Origin: JAOUFP01 sp963801505 | Lineage (GTDB): Bacteria > Nitrospirota > Thermodesulfovibrionia > Thermodesulfovibrionales > UBA6898 | Length of the DNA stretch: 64,000 nucleotides | NCBI GenBank assembly: GCA_963801505.1 | Contig: CAWDEY010000017.1 | Location: 80,637-144,636, forward strand | Reading direction: 5' to 3' | In this document: positions 1 through 8,497 of the stretch, one piece after another | Numbering within the stretch: position 1 is the first letter of the stretch | How the letters are laid out: each line of letters begins with the position of its first letter | The notes under the pieces: model-generated | The model's database searches: none | Seen by the model: the letters and a program-made list of their open reading frames with translations, nothing else | Told to the model about the DNA's origin: nothing | Position numbers and translations under genes: made by a program

Positions 1-980
1 CGCCCGATTATATTCGGGAGACATGCTGCCGGGATCCCGGTACCGGGTTTTTTTGTCGTAAGGTGTTCGGGGCAAAGCACTGTGCCGGCAGGCAGATCAT
101 CCATAGCTACGACACTCTTGGTAAAAAGACTGCGAACGGTTGTCAGTTCCTTCGCAATCACGTCCTTCTCCACCGGATTAGCCTTCATCTTCTCGATGAA
201 ACGCACCCCTTGCACCAACTGGCGAAGTTCTGTCGTGGTAATCGAAGAAGAGACGTCAGGACCGAACATCTCGCGGCTCAAGGTAACATGTACTTCCAGG
301 ACGTCACACCCTACTGCGGCAGCCGCCAATCCGGGATAGATGGTCCCCGAGTGGTCCGAAAGCCCTACGGCGCATTGGTACCGCTCGCGAAAAAGAGGCA
401 GGAGGTTTAATCCTACCTTCTCAGGAGGGCAGGGATAGATGGAGGTACATTGCAGCAGCACGAACGGTACCGCCTTTGCTTTCATGTGGCCGACGGCCGC
501 GTCAATCTCGGGCAGCTGCCCCATTCCCGTGGAGAGGAGAACCGGCGAGCGCGTTTCCGCGATGCGCTCAAGCAGTGGGCCTGAATTGACTTCGCCTGAT
601 GCGACCTTCCAGACGCGCATGCCTATGCGATCAAGCAAGTTTGCCGCTTCGATAGAAAAAGGCGAACTGACAAAGAGGATTCCCCGATCATCTGCATGCT
701 CTTTCAGCCCTCTCCACTGATCCTCCGTAAATTCCATCCGCTTCCAGTATCCGTATCGGGTCTCATCCTGCTTACTGAACTTTACTCGCCAAGGTTCCTC
801 AGGTGTGCTTTCGGCAGCTGCGATGTGGGTCTGGAATTTGACCGCATCCGCCCCTGCATTGGCAATTGCGTCGATATAGGCATGGGCGAATCCCAGACTG
901 CCGTCGTGTGCCTGGGCAACCTCCGCTATGATCATGCAGCGTTTACCAAGCAGCTTCAAGAAATCGTTCATACCGCCCAT
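1..980 (-). CDS. neuB: N-acetylneuraminate synthase family protein (NeuB), 3' end cut by window edge
   Basis: Condenses an N-acetyl-hexosamine with phosphoenolpyruvate to make a sialic-acid-type nonulosonate. The reading frame is open from the ATG at 980 to the window edge. It shows the NeuB barrel start (IIAEVAQAHDGSLG), AVKFQTH, the SPFS and KVASGE strands, STGM, and GLSDHSGT, then the beginning of the C-terminal antifreeze-like SAF domain (KSVVAMDDLPAGTVL). An alternative start is the ATG at 971. It lies last in the visible operon, downstream of neuA. The neuC gene expected to supply its substrate is reduced to a short remnant just upstream, so substrate supply is unclear. Family assignment is firm; the exact sugar is not. 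Confidence 0.9.
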   Translation of the reverse strand, partial: MGGMNDFLKLLGKRCMIIAEVAQAHDGSLGFAHAYIDAIANAGADAVKFQTHIAAAESTPEEPWRVKFSKQDETRYGYWKRMEFTEDQWRGLKEHADDRGILFVSSPFSIEAANLLDRIGMRVWKVASGEVNSGPLLERIAETRSPVLLSTGMGQLPEIDAAVGHMKAKAVPFVLLQCTSIYPCPPEKVGLNLLPLFRERYQCAVGLSDHSGTIYPGLAAAAVGCDVLEVHVTLSREMFGPDVSSSITTTELRQLVQGVRFIEKMKANPVEKDVIAKELTTVRSLFTKSVVAMDDLPAGTVLCPEHLTTKKPGTGIPAACLPNIIG

Positions 981-1004
981 AATCTTACCCTCGGACCTGT
1001 CCGG

Positions 1005-1114
1005 CGGCTGTTCAATTTCAGGCTTATTTTCATCTCGGTCGTACCCGGCTTGAGCCGCCCATAGTTGGTCCTGTCGACAAACACAACCGCTATTTTCCAT
1101 TTTTTTCCTTTCTC
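1005..1114 (-). pseudogene. Remnant of UDP-GlcNAc 2-epimerase (NeuC-like) N-terminus
   Basis: Between neuA and neuB a frame starting at the ATG at 1114 encodes about 22 residues resembling the first strand and helix of hydrolysing UDP-GlcNAc 2-epimerases (KIAVVFVDRTNYGRLKP). A second frame continues with KPEIE before running into neuB. A complete NeuC has about 380 residues, so nearly all of the gene is missing. It could be a real internal deletion or a misassembly. The match rests on a short segment only. Confidence 0.45.
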
Positions 1115-1128
1115 CATATCATCAACCT

Positions 1129-1836
1129 TCACTGTCCCTGCTTTTTCAGTAAAAACTCGGCCCATTCGAGCTCTATAGGCTCATCAATGTTCACCACTTC
1201 TCTTTCCATTATGAAGGGCACGGTATTGGCGGTAATGATCCTCTTCTGATCGACCAGGCAGGAGCGCGTCAGCGCATAGCAGACTCCGTTCCTCCAGTAA
1301 AGAGCATCAAGAGATTGCCGCATTACAACAGCGGCGCCTCTTGTTTCATAAAAGTATATACGTCCCTCGTGCTCCCGTAAGACCTTGGCAGGGTGGAACT
1401 TGGAAGAAAGTGGATTGACCGTTACGACCGAGTCCGCGCCGCTGCTCAGTAAAAGCCGTACTGAAGATTCGATGTCCTCAGGCCTTCTCAACGGACTTGT
1501 AGGCTCTACAATCAGTATGATATCGAATTTCTTATTGCAGAAATTCTCGGTCTCCCGCAAAGCATGCGTTATAGTTTCAACCGCACCGGCCGTGTCCGTA
1601 CTCAATTCGGAGGGGCGCATGAAGGGCGCTTCGAGGCCATATCTCATGCCCTCACGCGCATAATCCACGGAATCGGTCGAAATGATTTTCGCATCAATCC
1701 ACGCCAGACTGTCCAGGCATCGACCAGCTAATCCGATCAGGGAGGTCCCTGAGAGCAACTGCATATTCTTGTTTGGTATGCCTTTGCTGCCGCTGCGGGC
1801 GGGAACGACTGCCAGTATGCCTTTATCCTGAAACAT
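1129..1836 (-). CDS. neuA: CMP-sialic acid synthetase / acylneuraminate cytidylyltransferase
   Basis: Activates a 3-deoxy-ulosonic acid with CTP to give the CMP-sugar used by glycosyltransferases. The N-terminal nucleotide-binding signature AVVPARSGSKGIPNKN is intact, followed by LIGLAG, ISTDS and VEPTSPLR, all typical of the NeuA/KdsB cytidylyltransferase fold. I chose the ATG at 1836 because the protein then begins just before the signature; a longer frame to 1902 would overlap the upstream gene. About 235 residues, normal for the family. It starts 8 bases after the Gfo/Idh gene and precedes neuB, so it is part of the polysaccharide operon. The precise ulosonate is unknown. Confidence 0.9.
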   Translation of the reverse strand: MFQDKGILAVVPARSGSKGIPNKNMQLLSGTSLIGLAGRCLDSLAWIDAKIISTDSVDYAREGMRYGLEAPFMRPSELSTDTAGAVETITHALRETENFCNKKFDIILIVEPTSPLRRPEDIESSVRLLLSSGADSVVTVNPLSSKFHPAKVLREHEGRIYFYETRGAAVVMRQSLDALYWRNGVCYALTRSCLVDQKRIITANTVPFIMEREVVNIDEPIELEWAEFLLKKQGQ

Positions 1837-1844
1837 ATGTTCTC

Positions 1845-2864
1845 TTATTGTTCCACGCGTTTGACCGGGACCATCATTCCCTTCGCGGAGCTCTCCCGGC
1901 ATGCCTCAAGAACGCTCAATACGTTGATCCCATCCTCAAGAGAGCACGATGCTGTCGCTTTTCCATCTATGATGTCGATGAACTCCTGAGCGACGTTCAC
2001 AAACATATCATTTCGTTGAAAGTTAAAGTTTACGAAATCCCATTTCATTTCTATCTCCCTGCTGAAACATATCTGGTTCGGATCGAAGCTCCACATCATC
2101 GTACAGTTCTCCCCGGTAACTGAAATGAATTTCTCATGGGGTCTCCCATACAAGTCGAGGTGGACGGACACGCGCAGGCCTCCCTCGTATTCAACCAATA
2201 TATCAACGTTATCATCGGTTTCTATTTCGAGGGAACTCAGATGCTCTACTTTCGCGAATACCCCTTTGGGCATTCCGAAAAACCAGAGCATAAGATCGAT
2301 AAAATGGCTCTCATCGAGGAGGGCTCCTCCACCGAGTTCCTTGCTCGCCATAAAGAAGTCCTGGTATCGCTCCCACGGATGCCAGTCCGCCAAATGGGCG
2401 CTCATGACAAATTTTGCATGCAGGGGTTTTCCGAGCTCCTGCCCGCTCATAAGCCGCTTTCGGAACTCACCCAACGGGGGCCACCAGCGGTACGTGTATC
2501 CCATCAATATTCTTGCGCTGATACCGGCTTCGGCCAGAAAGCGCTTCAATGAAAGCGCGTCGGAGAGAGACGGCGAGAGGGGTTTTTCTAGAAGAATCGG
2601 ATGCCCCAGGCGCGCTGCAAGAATACACTGTTTGACATGAAACTTCGGCGGCGACCCTACAACGACACCGTCGATTCGCTCCGCACTCAGGGCTTCCTCA
2701 AAGCGCGTAAATTTCCCCCGGAGAGGGACCAGTCCGGAGGCATCTTCAAGCCTGTCTTCACGGGGGTCCATCGCCGACACCTCACAGCCGAGGTCGGAAA
2801 AATTTTTCAGGTGTCTCTTTCCGACCGAACCCGCACCAAGCACCAAAATATGTTTCTTTGCCAT
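1845..2864 (-). CDS. Gfo/Idh/MocA family oxidoreductase
   Basis: NAD(P)-dependent sugar oxidoreductase of 339 residues. It opens with a Rossmann motif (HILVLGAGSVGKRHLKN), has the family EKP motif (ILLEKPLSPS) near residue 95, and an ESHFIDL segment in the C-terminal substrate domain near residue 180. The partner substrate is presumably a nucleotide sugar or a ulosonate precursor, since it lies between a ThDP enzyme and neuA/neuB in one operon. The start ATG at 2864 leaves 17 bases after the ThDP gene. Family is clear; substrate is inference. Confidence 0.85.
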   Translation of the reverse strand: MAKKHILVLGAGSVGKRHLKNFSDLGCEVSAMDPREDRLEDASGLVPLRGKFTRFEEALSAERIDGVVVGSPPKFHVKQCILAARLGHPILLEKPLSPSLSDALSLKRFLAEAGISARILMGYTYRWWPPLGEFRKRLMSGQELGKPLHAKFVMSAHLADWHPWERYQDFFMASKELGGGALLDESHFIDLMLWFFGMPKGVFAKVEHLSSLEIETDDNVDILVEYEGGLRVSVHLDLYGRPHEKFISVTGENCTMMWSFDPNQICFSREIEMKWDFVNFNFQRNDMFVNVAQEFIDIIDGKATASCSLEDGINVLSVLEACRESSAKGMMVPVKRVEQ

Positions 2865-2881
2865 ATGCTTAACTCAGTTTT

Positions 2882-4447
2882 TTAGTTATCGTACGGTAGA
2901 GTGTAGGATTGAAATGCATCTCTACAAAAAGGGGGCCGGAGCGCTGGAAATCGTGCTGTCATTAAGGCTTCAAGCTCCGAGATGTTTGAAACAAACCCTG
3001 AAGAACATCCCATAGATTCGACCGCGCGCCACCACACCGGGTCCTTGATAGTGAATGCATTCGCGCGCAGCCCATCGTGGGCGCCCGACCGTGCGATAGT
3101 TCCATAGAGGCCGTCGGACATGAGCACAAACAAGACCGGCAATTTCATTTGAACGGCCAATTTAATCTCCGCAACATAGGGACCGACTCCACCATCTCCA
3201 ACTACGCAGACGACAGTTTTTCCGGGAGATGAAAGCGCAGCGCCGATGGCAGTCGGAATTGCAGTGCCCATAAAACGGCCGTTGCTGCTTCCACAGAAGT
3301 TTTCAGGCCTTGAGACCCGCCATACGATCTCCCCCACCGTACAAAACAGACCCGTATCCAAAACCAGCAGAGGGTCGTGCACTCTTTGCTGCACATGCAG
3401 AAACACACAGGGGGGCAACCATTGATCAATATGCAATTCTTGTTCTTCCGCTTTCCTGAGCAGGCTGATTTCTTCCGCCCCCCATTCCTTATCTTGAAGT
3501 GCGGAAATGACCAGCTCTATTGCGAAGGAGATATCAGGTGCAAGAAAACGTGCTTCGGCATCAAACCCTTCATGCCGGTCCTCCCCTATTACGTCCAGCA
3601 GAACTGCGCGCGCAGGAAGGAATCTCGCCTGCACTACCTCATTGTTCCTCAGGCCGACGGCCACAACCAGATCAGCTTTTCCGAGGACCAGCTTCTCGGG
3701 GGAAATCTCTTTACCCACTCCCGTTATCACTCCGCCGGCGTACAATCCGTTTTCATCCATTGCCCCCTTAGCGGAGGCTGTTGTAAAAACAGGCACCTTG
3801 AGTCTGTCCACTATGCCGGGCTTGAGCCGCCTTGTGACCATTGAGCCCAATATGACCGCGGGACAGGAGGCCTTCTCGATGAGATACAGTATTTGCCCGA
3901 GTTCCGCCTCCTGCGTCGATGCGTCCCCGCTGAGTTGTTCCGTATATTCTGAACACGTGTCCACTGGCTGGGGGCAAAGGTCCAGATGGACGGGACCGGG
4001 ATATTCCTTGCAGGCCTTCGAGAGCAGTTTCCGCAATGCCTCACCGGCCGCATCCACAAACTCGGCCCCCTTGACGATAGTGGAGCACACCGAACGATGG
4101 TCCAACCTTTTGTGCTTCGCAAATACGGGAGCTGAAGGACTATAGGCCTCGGTGATCGTCAATGCGGGACGGCCTTCGTACAAATTAGAGAGGATACCGG
4201 GCACAAAGTTGGCAAAGCCGGGTCCCTTTATTCCGATGGCCGCCGCCTTCGTAGCGCCGTAACGGCAGCACGCCCCCGCCATCATGACGGCGGCAGCTTC
4301 ATGGGAAACTGGATAGTACGCAACACCTCTCTCCTCAAGCGCCCGTATCAATGTGAGACTTGGTCCGCTGCCGGTCACCCCGAATGCGTATTCAATCCCG
4401 CCTTCGACGATGCCCTCCGCCAAGCATGTTATATGGTCATATGCCAT
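2882..4447 (-). CDS. Thiamine-diphosphate-dependent enzyme, acetolactate synthase-like
   Basis: 521 residues with the three-domain layout of the acetolactate synthase/decarboxylase family. The N-terminal Pyr domain carries the catalytic glutamate (YPVSHEAAAVMMAG, about residue 45). The C-terminal PP domain carries the ThDP/Mg motif, starting with GDGGVG and ending about 28 residues later in LMSDGLYGT, where Asp occupies the usual Asn slot. The start at 4447 is favoured because TAATG couples it to the stop of the upstream dehydrogenase. Within a polysaccharide operon it probably forms or cleaves a C-C bond of a 2-keto acid that becomes a sugar substituent. Valine/isoleucine biosynthesis is unlikely given the context and lack of a small subunit. 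Confidence 0.85.
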   Translation of the reverse strand: MAYDHITCLAEGIVEGGIEYAFGVTGSGPSLTLIRALEERGVAYYPVSHEAAAVMMAGACCRYGATKAAAIGIKGPGFANFVPGILSNLYEGRPALTITEAYSPSAPVFAKHKRLDHRSVCSTIVKGAEFVDAAGEALRKLLSKACKEYPGPVHLDLCPQPVDTCSEYTEQLSGDASTQEAELGQILYLIEKASCPAVILGSMVTRRLKPGIVDRLKVPVFTTASAKGAMDENGLYAGGVITGVGKEISPEKLVLGKADLVVAVGLRNNEVVQARFLPARAVLLDVIGEDRHEGFDAEARFLAPDISFAIELVISALQDKEWGAEEISLLRKAEEQELHIDQWLPPCVFLHVQQRVHDPLLVLDTGLFCTVGEIVWRVSRPENFCGSSNGRFMGTAIPTAIGAALSSPGKTVVCVVGDGGVGPYVAEIKLAVQMKLPVLFVLMSDGLYGTIARSGAHDGLRANAFTIKDPVWWRAVESMGCSSGFVSNISELEALMTARFPALRPPFCRDAFQSYTLPYDN

Positions 4448-5385
4448 TATATGCCGTACCCAAGAATCCGCTCGCATGAATACCGTATAACCTTATCGAC
4501 TGACTCCGGGCAAAATCCTCCGATATGAGGAGTTATAATCACATTGGGACTCTCCTTACTATAGCGCCAAAGCAGGCTGTCGGAAGGATGTGGCTCACCA
4601 ATGAGCACATCGACTCCCGCGGCCGAGATATGGCCCTGCCTTAGCCCTTCTACAAGCGCCGCCTCATCAACCAGTTCGCCTCTCGAAGTATTAATAAATA
4701 TGCAGCCGCGTTTGCACATGCGTATCTTCTCTTGAGAAATCATCCCGGCGGTTTCCGGAGACAGGTGGACATGAACCGATATGATATCAGATGTCGCCAG
4801 GAGCACATCGAACTCCACGAGTTCAACTCCTTCCGCATGCTTTTCCACAAAAGGATCGTATGCCTGCACATTCATCCCGAAAGCGGTCGCATAGCGGGCC
4901 ATCCATGAGCCGATACGCCCATACCCGATTATGCCAAGCATTTTCCCTTTGAGCATTATGCCGGGGAATTCCGACCTCCTCCACTCCCCCTCTTGAACAT
5001 TATAAGTGGCGCCCCTGAGTTTGCGCGCACACGCCATTAACAGGAGCCATGAGTGTTCCGCTGCCGCGGTAAGGTCCTTCAAAATCGGCTGTCCCTTCAG
5101 GGTAAGTAGCGGTATGCCTCTCTCGGCCAGGGCATTTTGATCTATATGACTTGCCCCAGTGGTTGCCGTAACGATCAATTTAAGATTTTCCGCCCGTCCG
5201 ATGGACTCCCGCGCAACGGGGACTTTCATAGATGCATCGAGGAATATGGAACACAGTTCGAAAATCGGCAGAAGCGCTTCCGGTTCCGGCTCCACAACAC
5301 GCACGTCGTATTTTGCGCCAAGCATTTCTTTCACTATCTCACCGCTTGAGGGAGGACCACTATAAAGCAAAATATCCATGGACAT
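4447..5385 (-). CDS. D-isomer 2-hydroxyacid dehydrogenase
   Basis: NAD-dependent reduction of a 2-keto acid to a D-2-hydroxyacid. It has the Rossmann motif LGIIGYGRIGSWMA, the INTSRGELVD segment with the substrate Arg, and the C-terminal catalytic histidine in TPHIGG. About 312 residues, normal for the family. A start at ATG 5385 lies 1 base after the preceding short gene; ATG 5379 is an alternative, and the longer frame to 5460 would overlap that gene. Its stop is coupled to the ThDP gene start. The pair may make a hydroxyacid building block for a decorated sugar; this is inference from context. Confidence 0.85.
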   Translation of the reverse strand: MSMDILLYSGPPSSGEIVKEMLGAKYDVRVVEPEPEALLPIFELCSIFLDASMKVPVARESIGRAENLKLIVTATTGASHIDQNALAERGIPLLTLKGQPILKDLTAAAEHSWLLLMACARKLRGATYNVQEGEWRRSEFPGIMLKGKMLGIIGYGRIGSWMARYATAFGMNVQAYDPFVEKHAEGVELVEFDVLLATSDIISVHVHLSPETAGMISQEKIRMCKRGCIFINTSRGELVDEAALVEGLRQGHISAAGVDVLIGEPHPSDSLLWRYSKESPNVIITPHIGGFCPESVDKVIRYSCERILGYGI

Positions 5386-5386
5386 G

Positions 5387-5611
5387 TTACTCAATCTCAT
5401 CCACTGTAAGCAGTCTGTTCGGCGGTAAAGCATGCCGCAACTTCTTTCCAATAGGTACATCCAATAGGGAATAAGGGCTACTGGTTCCCGAAGTCAATAA
5501 TCTGTTTAACCCTTCACTCTCGATGAAGTCCTTGTTGCCCTCGTATTGTTCCTGACGATTCATAGGTCCAATTACCCTCCATTCAATTTTGGCCACCGGA
5601 AAATTTCGCAA
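5387..5611 (-). CDS. Short hypothetical protein (74 aa)
   Basis: An open frame exactly fills the space between the Wzt gene (stop at 5614) and the hydroxyacid dehydrogenase (start at 5385), so it is likely translated. An internal start at MNRQEQ (about 5563) is also possible. It is charged and shows no signal peptide, membrane segment or motif I recognise; the last part reads GKKLRHALPPNRLLTVDEIE. It may be the surviving N-terminus of a larger enzyme such as a methyltransferase, but nothing in the sequence proves this. Confidence 0.5.
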   Translation of the reverse strand: MRNFPVAKIEWRVIGPMNRQEQYEGNKDFIESEGLNRLLTSGTSSPYSLLDVPIGKKLRHALPPNRLLTVDEIE

Positions 5612-5613
5612 CG

Positions 5614-6888
5614 CTACCTCAACTCCCAGGAATGCGTTACCACCATATTACCGCCGTCACCTGGATTCAATTTGCCTGTCCCATAGAAGTCCCCCTCAAC
5701 TACGTCAAGCATAAACGCATCATCAAGATTGTCTGCCATGACCTCGTCAATCTTACACGATACATCTGCTGTATACCGTCCCGGCAAGAGTGGCATTTTT
5801 GGGATCTGGCATAAAACCTCACCCGTACCCTGCAGGGCCAGAGAACTGCGGTGCGAGCACCGCGACAAACACATGAAGAGTCGTTGCCCGAACATATTCT
5901 TAAATGCTATACGAATAACAGCGGGCAGGGTGGTCTCCTCATTTTTTTGGTATTGAAGACCAATCGTCAACGGATTTCCTGTCTGCCCGACAGGCACTTC
6001 TTTCCCTTCGCCATCATAGAATATGACCCCCGTAAAACACAGAGCGCTATTACCACGCCGGTCGGTCCTTTCGCCCATTGAAGAAGACTGAGCAACGGAC
6101 TGATTTTCATGAAGATACCGTCTTATGACATTGTCGGTGCTGTCCTGAAGCACGAGTTCGCCATTGTCAAGAAGTATTGCCGATGAACATAGTGCCTGTA
6201 CCGCCGACAAGTTATGACTTACGAAAAGTATGGTCCTCCCTTCAGTAGCAACCTCTGCCATCTTCCCCAGACATTTCTTTTGGAAGCCCGCATCCCCTAC
6301 CGCCAATACCTCATCTATGATCATGATCTCTGTCTCCAGGTGGGCCGCCACCGCGAAGGCAAGACGGAGGTGCATTCCGGATGAATATCTCTTCACCGCT
6401 GTATCAATGAACTTCTCGACCTCCGAAAATGCAACGATCTCATCAAACTTTCTGTTGATCTCAGTACGCTTCATTCCGAGGATGGCCCCGTTAAGATAAA
6501 TGTTTTCTCTCCCCGTTAATTCAGGATGAAATCCCGTGCCCACCTCCAAAAGTGAGCCGACGCGCCCGCGTATGTCCGCATATCCCGTGGTCGGCTCGGT
6601 AATGCGGGACAGCATCTTCAGCAGTGTGCTCTTCCCTGCGCCATTGCGTCCGATAACGCCTACTACTTCGCCCTTTGTGACCTCGAAGGATACATCCTTT
6701 AGCGCCCATATCGCTTCATCCAGTTCTGAAGCCCCGGCCGCCTCTCCGCGCAGCAATTTTCCCGCCTTGCGGAACGGCGAGAGGAATGCATGGGCCAGGT
6801 TTTCACGCAGGGTCTGGTAATTGTTCTGCTGACTGCCTATGTGATACAGCTTACTGAAACCCTCGACTCGTATTGCTATGTCATTCAT
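5614..6888 (-). CDS. Polysaccharide ABC exporter ATP-binding protein (Wzt type)
   Basis: ATPase subunit that powers export of a finished polysaccharide across the inner membrane. 424 residues: the N-terminal ATPase has Walker A GRNGAGKST (about residue 80), signature YSSGMHLRLAFA, Walker B IMIIDEVLAVGD and the H-loop in LFVSHNLSA. The C-terminal 170 residues form a Wzt_C-like beta domain, which in characterised systems binds the modified non-reducing end of the glycan. That fits the methyl- and amino-sugar genes nearby. It follows the permease gene by 9 bases. Confidence 0.92.
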   Translation of the reverse strand: MNDIAIRVEGFSKLYHIGSQQNNYQTLRENLAHAFLSPFRKAGKLLRGEAAGASELDEAIWALKDVSFEVTKGEVVGVIGRNGAGKSTLLKMLSRITEPTTGYADIRGRVGSLLEVGTGFHPELTGRENIYLNGAILGMKRTEINRKFDEIVAFSEVEKFIDTAVKRYSSGMHLRLAFAVAAHLETEIMIIDEVLAVGDAGFQKKCLGKMAEVATEGRTILFVSHNLSAVQALCSSAILLDNGELVLQDSTDNVIRRYLHENQSVAQSSSMGERTDRRGNSALCFTGVIFYDGEGKEVPVGQTGNPLTIGLQYQKNEETTLPAVIRIAFKNMFGQRLFMCLSRCSHRSSLALQGTGEVLCQIPKMPLLPGRYTADVSCKIDEVMADNLDDAFMLDVVEGDFYGTGKLNPGDGGNMVVTHSWELR

Positions 6889-6897
6889 CGTATGTCC

Positions 6898-7776
6898 CTA
6901 TATCACGTCCGCAAAGGTCTTTTCCATGCGCCGGAAATACAGCGCTCCTCCAAGCAGGATCAGGAGCGATACCATCGAGGAGACTATGATCATGGGTCCT
7001 GGAGCAGTGTCCGTGCCGAGCAGTGCCCAGCGAAAGCCCTCAACGACCCCCACCATGGGGTTTATTCCGTATAGAGTGCGCCAGGGCTCGGACAGCAGGC
7101 TGCTCGGATATGCAATGGGCGTTGCGAACATCCAGAACTGTGCGAGGAACGGCATGATGTACTGCACGTCGCGGAACTGGACATTCATCGCGGAAAGCCA
7201 AAGAGCGACCCCGAGTGCAGTGCAAAATGACAACGCCAGCAGAAAAGGCAGCAATATGACATTCCCCGTAGGCGTGAGGTTGTAATATTTCATCATAACG
7301 ACCAATATGACGAAGGAAAGCAGAAAATCTATGACACCCGACAAAACCGCTGCAAGAGGTATGGAAAGCCGGGGGAAATAGACCTTTTGGATCAGACTGG
7401 AACTGCCTACCAGGCTGTTCGATGCCTTGCTCATCCCATTCGCAAAAAAGGTCCATGGTACCAGAGCCGCATAGGCGAAGATAGGATAGGGAATGCCGTC
7501 CGACGGGATTTTGGCCAATCGGCCAAAAAAGACGCTGAAGACCACCATGGTACAAAAAGGCTGGATAACGGCCCAGGCAACCCCGAGCACGGTCTGCTTG
7601 TATCGCACCTTGATATCGCGCCAGACAAGAAAGTATATCAATTCGCGATATGCCCATAATTCCAGGAGTTTCAGGGAAACCCACCCCTTTGAGGGCTCAA
7701 TCCGCAGCACAGGTGTGCCGGTCGCATCTGTATTCCCGTTGTCATATGACATGTACTCAATCTCCTTATTATTCAT
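6898..7776 (-). CDS. Polysaccharide ABC exporter permease (Wzm / ABC-2 type)
   Basis: Membrane subunit of the ABC exporter. 292 residues with the ABC2_membrane N-terminal amphipathic region (LIYFLVWRDIKVRYKQT), then about six hydrophobic segments including AWAVIQPFCTMVVFSVFF and FLLSFVILVVMM, and the family MSKASNSLVGSSSLIQKVYFP loop region. The start overlaps the stop of the SDR gene by 8 bases, and the ATPase gene follows directly, so both subunits are co-translated. Together they define an ABC-transporter-dependent rather than Wzx/Wzy pathway for this locus. Confidence 0.92.
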   Translation of the reverse strand: MNNKEIEYMSYDNGNTDATGTPVLRIEPSKGWVSLKLLELWAYRELIYFLVWRDIKVRYKQTVLGVAWAVIQPFCTMVVFSVFFGRLAKIPSDGIPYPIFAYAALVPWTFFANGMSKASNSLVGSSSLIQKVYFPRLSIPLAAVLSGVIDFLLSFVILVVMMKYYNLTPTGNVILLPFLLALSFCTALGVALWLSAMNVQFRDVQYIMPFLAQFWMFATPIAYPSSLLSEPWRTLYGINPMVGVVEGFRWALLGTDTAPGPMIIVSSMVSLLILLGGALYFRRMEKTFADVI

Positions 7777-8497
7777 TCTTGGTGAAAGGTCTTATGTTTA
7801 TGTCGGTGACCTCAGCGCTCCTCGGAAGAGACAGCACGTTGAGGATCAGAGCTGCCACGTCCCCGGGTTGCAGAAACCGCTCGGGGTGATAAATCTTTTC
7901 CTCCATCTCATGGACCAGCGCCTGCATCGGGGTAGCTGTTCTGCCAGGATAGATGCTCAGTACACGTATGCCTTCGGCATTGACCTCTTCCCGCAGGCTG
8001 TCCGCAACAGCCTTCAATCCGTGTTTTGTTGCCGAGTACTGGCTCACATTGGCCTTTGCCTTCAGCCCGGCACTTGAATTGATGAATACAATCTGCCCTC
8101 TGCGTGATCTTATCATGGACAACAGGGCCTGTGTAAGCAGGTATGGGGCCCTCACATTAGTTCTGTATTGCAGGTCGAACTGTTCAACGGGGGAGTCTTC
8201 GATCCTGCCCATCGTATAGATGCCTGCGCTGTGGACCAGGATATCTACACCCGGAAAGTCCCTGACTATGGCGGCCCGGAACCTGCGAATGTCCTCGTCA
8301 ACCGTCAGGTCCGCCAGGTAGCCCCTGACAAAAGATGCAGAAGGCCTGATTTCTTCGGCGACCGCGTCGAGGGAGTTCTGATCGCGTCCCACGAGGCAAA
8401 GCGATGCGCCCTCTGCTGCAAGCGCCACCGAGATAGCCTTGCCGATACCGGCGCTTGCCCCTGTTACTACTGCCACCTGACTTGCAAGGCTATTCAT
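7769..8497 (-). CDS. SDR family NAD(P)-dependent oxidoreductase
   Basis: Classical short-chain dehydrogenase of 242 residues. It shows the cofactor motif VTGASAGIGKAI near residue 10, the HSAGIY strand (NAG equivalent), the catalytic Ser in FINSSAG, and the YSATKHG catalytic Tyr-x3-Lys near residue 154. It probably acts on a sugar or keto-acid intermediate of the surface polysaccharide. It overlaps both neighbours by 8 bases, typical of translational coupling. The substrate is unknown. Confidence 0.88.
   Translation of the reverse strand: MNSLASQVAVVTGASAGIGKAISVALAAEGASLCLVGRDQNSLDAVAEEIRPSASFVRGYLADLTVDEDIRRFRAAIVRDFPGVDILVHSAGIYTMGRIEDSPVEQFDLQYRTNVRAPYLLTQALLSMIRSRRGQIVFINSSAGLKAKANVSQYSATKHGLKAVADSLREEVNAEGIRVLSIYPGRTATPMQALVHEMEEKIYHPERFLQPGDVAALILNVLSLPRSAEVTDINIRPFTKNE

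Noticed and set aside
2882..4447. ThDP gene as acetolactate synthase for branched amino acids
   Set aside because: No regulatory subunit, ilvC or ilvD nearby; it is translationally coupled to sugar-operon genes.
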